From NCBI GenBank assembly GCA_002729885.1, contig PBUB01000028.1, forward strand, positions 62,001 to 126,000: a stretch of 64,000 nucleotides of DNA, given 5' to 3'. The notes below the pieces were generated by a model. It was not told the DNA's origin, did not search any database, and saw only the letters and a list, made by a program, of their open reading frames with translations. The DNA is from Spirochaetaceae bacterium (GTDB lineage Bacteria; Spirochaetota; Leptospiria; Leptospirales; Leptonemataceae). This document shows positions 62,902 through 64,000 of the stretch, in pieces (the first letter of the stretch is position 1; every line of letters begins with the position of its first letter). Position numbers and translations under genes: made by a program.

Positions 62902-63054
62902 TTAGACCATAAGATCCAGCAAATCGGAATAGTGCTTTCTACTATTCGCTTCATTCAAAAGCTGAATCTCCTCCTCGGTAAGCGAGGCTCTGGCCCAGCA
63001 GTCCAGAGAGATGGTAAAGTAGAAAATATGCATCCAATTCTCCGGGGGGCCCAT
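62902..63054 (-). CDS. Doubtful small frame, 50 residues (possible gene remnant)
   Basis: Starting at ATG 63054, the frame encodes a plausible small protein: a hydrophobic N-terminal part (WMHIFYFTISLDCW) followed by a helical stretch LTEEEIQLLNEANSRKHYSD. An in-frame TGA lies two codons upstream, with more open frame beyond it, which suggests a decayed longer gene. No ribosome-binding site or family was found. Confidence 0.25.
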   Translation of the reverse strand: MGPPENWMHIFYFTISLDCWARASLTEEEIQLLNEANSRKHYSDLLDLMV

Positions 63055-63258
63055 AGCTACTCAAAGAAAATCCGATTCTGGAGCAGCTTGAGCAGGGTTC
63101 TCCCCACTCTGGATTAGACGACGCTAAAGGAAAAAGAGCGCAAAGAAAGTACGGTATTCAGACAAGGGTTTTCGTGGAAAACTGCAGATCCTGGCTGCCA
63201 GAGTCCGATAATATCCATCGATAGCCTCCAGCGGCGAACTCAGAATCAGGAATTCTAA

Positions 63259-64000
63259 ATGCATAGAATTGGTATCTCCCTAATAGCCATTTTGCTGCTG
63301 GCCTGCCAGCAGAACACCAGCCAGGTAGAGAAGCAAAACCCTGAAGAAGCCCAGTACTCGGAGTGGCATGAACGTGCTCTTTTTCTGGCCGGATTACCCA
63401 CTTCAGAAGAGTTTCGCAAAAAACCTGAGGTTGCCCGAATTATCCGGCTTCCGCATTACCAGGATCATGTAAGACAGATGAATGCATTCTGGACCACTGT
63501 TGATCAAAAGAGAGTGGCTCCCATGACTGCCTGGTGGAGAGCGGAACTTTCGCCTCGCATGGATGGGATCAAAACCGATACCGCACTGTATCCTTTAAGC
63601 GGTGGCGATCTATTGAACTTCAAGCTCATCTATCCGGACGCCAAACGATACATCATGATTGCGATGGAGAAACCAGGTCGCATGCCGGCTCCGGATAGCA
63701 TGACCGATCCGCAGTTACAGGAAGGGCTGTATTCTGTGCGAAAGATGCTGGGTAACATTGCATTGACCGGCTATTTCTTTTCCCGGTGGATGAACTGGTA
63801 TATGAATCCGGAAAAGTATGGATTCTATGGAACCCTGCCCACTGTGTCTGTCTTTCTGGTTCGCCTGGGTCATCGAATTGAATCCGTGGATCAGACCTGC
63901 ATCAATGAGCAGGGCAAGCTGGTAACAGAGTCCAATCCCTGCTATTTGCCCGGTTACAGAATTAGCTTCATCGATGGAAACACCGATGAAAAGAAAGAGC
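63259..64000 (+). CDS. Lipoprotein of unknown function, cut by window end
   Basis: Open from ATG 63259 to the window edge (247 codons seen). A short signal peptide, MHRIGISLIAILLLACQQN, ends with lipobox LLAC (Cys16). Ordered segments such as LYPLSGGDLLNFKLIYPDA resemble secreted proteins of unknown function in which a similar PFSGPDFL-type motif occurs. AGGA lies 8 bases before the start. The C-terminus is outside the window. Confidence 0.8.
   Translation, partial: MHRIGISLIAILLLACQQNTSQVEKQNPEEAQYSEWHERALFLAGLPTSEEFRKKPEVARIIRLPHYQDHVRQMNAFWTTVDQKRVAPMTAWWRAELSPRMDGIKTDTALYPLSGGDLLNFKLIYPDAKRYIMIAMEKPGRMPAPDSMTDPQLQEGLYSVRKMLGNIALTGYFFSRWMNWYMNPEKYGFYGTLPTVSVFLVRLGHRIESVDQTCINEQGKLVTESNPCYLPGYRISFIDGNTDEKKE

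Larger units (their letters stand above)
62633..63258. other. 626-bp region with no convincing gene
   Basis: The longest gap in the window. It contains three imperfect tandem copies of a 16-17-base unit (62711-62760), a weak minus-strand frame (62902-63054), and otherwise nothing supported. A plus-strand frame at 62932-63117 has no signal or family resemblance. It may hold a decayed gene. Confidence 0.5.

Noticed and set aside
62932-63117. 61-residue plus-strand frame in the 626-bp gap
   Set aside because: No ribosome-binding site or recognisable features; the opposite strand has a more plausible though still doubtful frame.

Overview
This window looks like chromosomal DNA from a Leptospiraceae-type spirochaete with roughly balanced GC content. 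The lineage is inferred, not proven. It rests on many lipoproteins with spirochaete-style lipoboxes, a surface-repeat protein resembling the leptospiral LA_2272 family, a Big_2 (bacterial Ig-like) lipoprotein, and a giant secreted coiled-coil protein resembling the largest leptospiral proteins. No rRNA, tRNA, CRISPR array, insertion sequence or phage was seen.

Region 1 (3-17770, minus strand) is the most unusual part. Three genes overlap by ATGA and read in the order FAS, AcpS, ACC. They encode a 3379-residue type I fatty acid synthase with the domain order of mycobacterial FAS-I, a stand-alone holo-ACP synthase, and a single-chain acyl-CoA carboxylase of about 1950 residues. One transcript would therefore supply malonyl-CoA, elongate the chain and activate the carrier protein. 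An AraC-type regulator lies upstream on the same strand, and a 7-bp inverted repeat overlaps the probable promoter.

Region 2 (17858-33804, minus) holds a 15-kb gene for a secreted 5013-residue protein, a small membrane protein overlapping its end, and a DUF3467-like protein. Region 3 (34085-38877) has a three-gene exported-protein operon that includes a formylglycine-generating-enzyme-like lipoprotein, a DUF2834 membrane protein, a metallo-beta-lactamase-fold hydrolase paired with a DUF3703 protein, and a second AraC regulator.

Region 4 (39043-45275) is a redox-stress block: a MerR regulator with a typical long-spacer MerR promoter, a DJ-1/PfpI-like lipoprotein, ahpF, ahpC, a surface-repeat protein and oxyR. 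A perfect match to one half of the OxyR consensus lies upstream of ahpC. Region 5 (45451-53345) carries an exported unknown protein, an LpxC-like deacetylase homologue, an SH3-like lipoprotein, an active PPK2 next to a motif-less PPK2 homologue, a DUF2061 protein, a pteridine reductase/HPPK pair (folM-like/folK), a 56-residue small protein and a PAS histidine kinase.

Region 6 (53511-64000) has a small catalase-fold protein, a YceK-like lipoprotein, a C39-like cysteine peptidase homologue, a site-2 protease with CBS domains, a 1311-residue Big_2 lipoprotein followed by two Bor-like lipoproteins, a 626-bp stretch with no convincing gene, and the start of another lipoprotein gene cut by the window edge. 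Family names come from reading motifs by eye; no database search was run.
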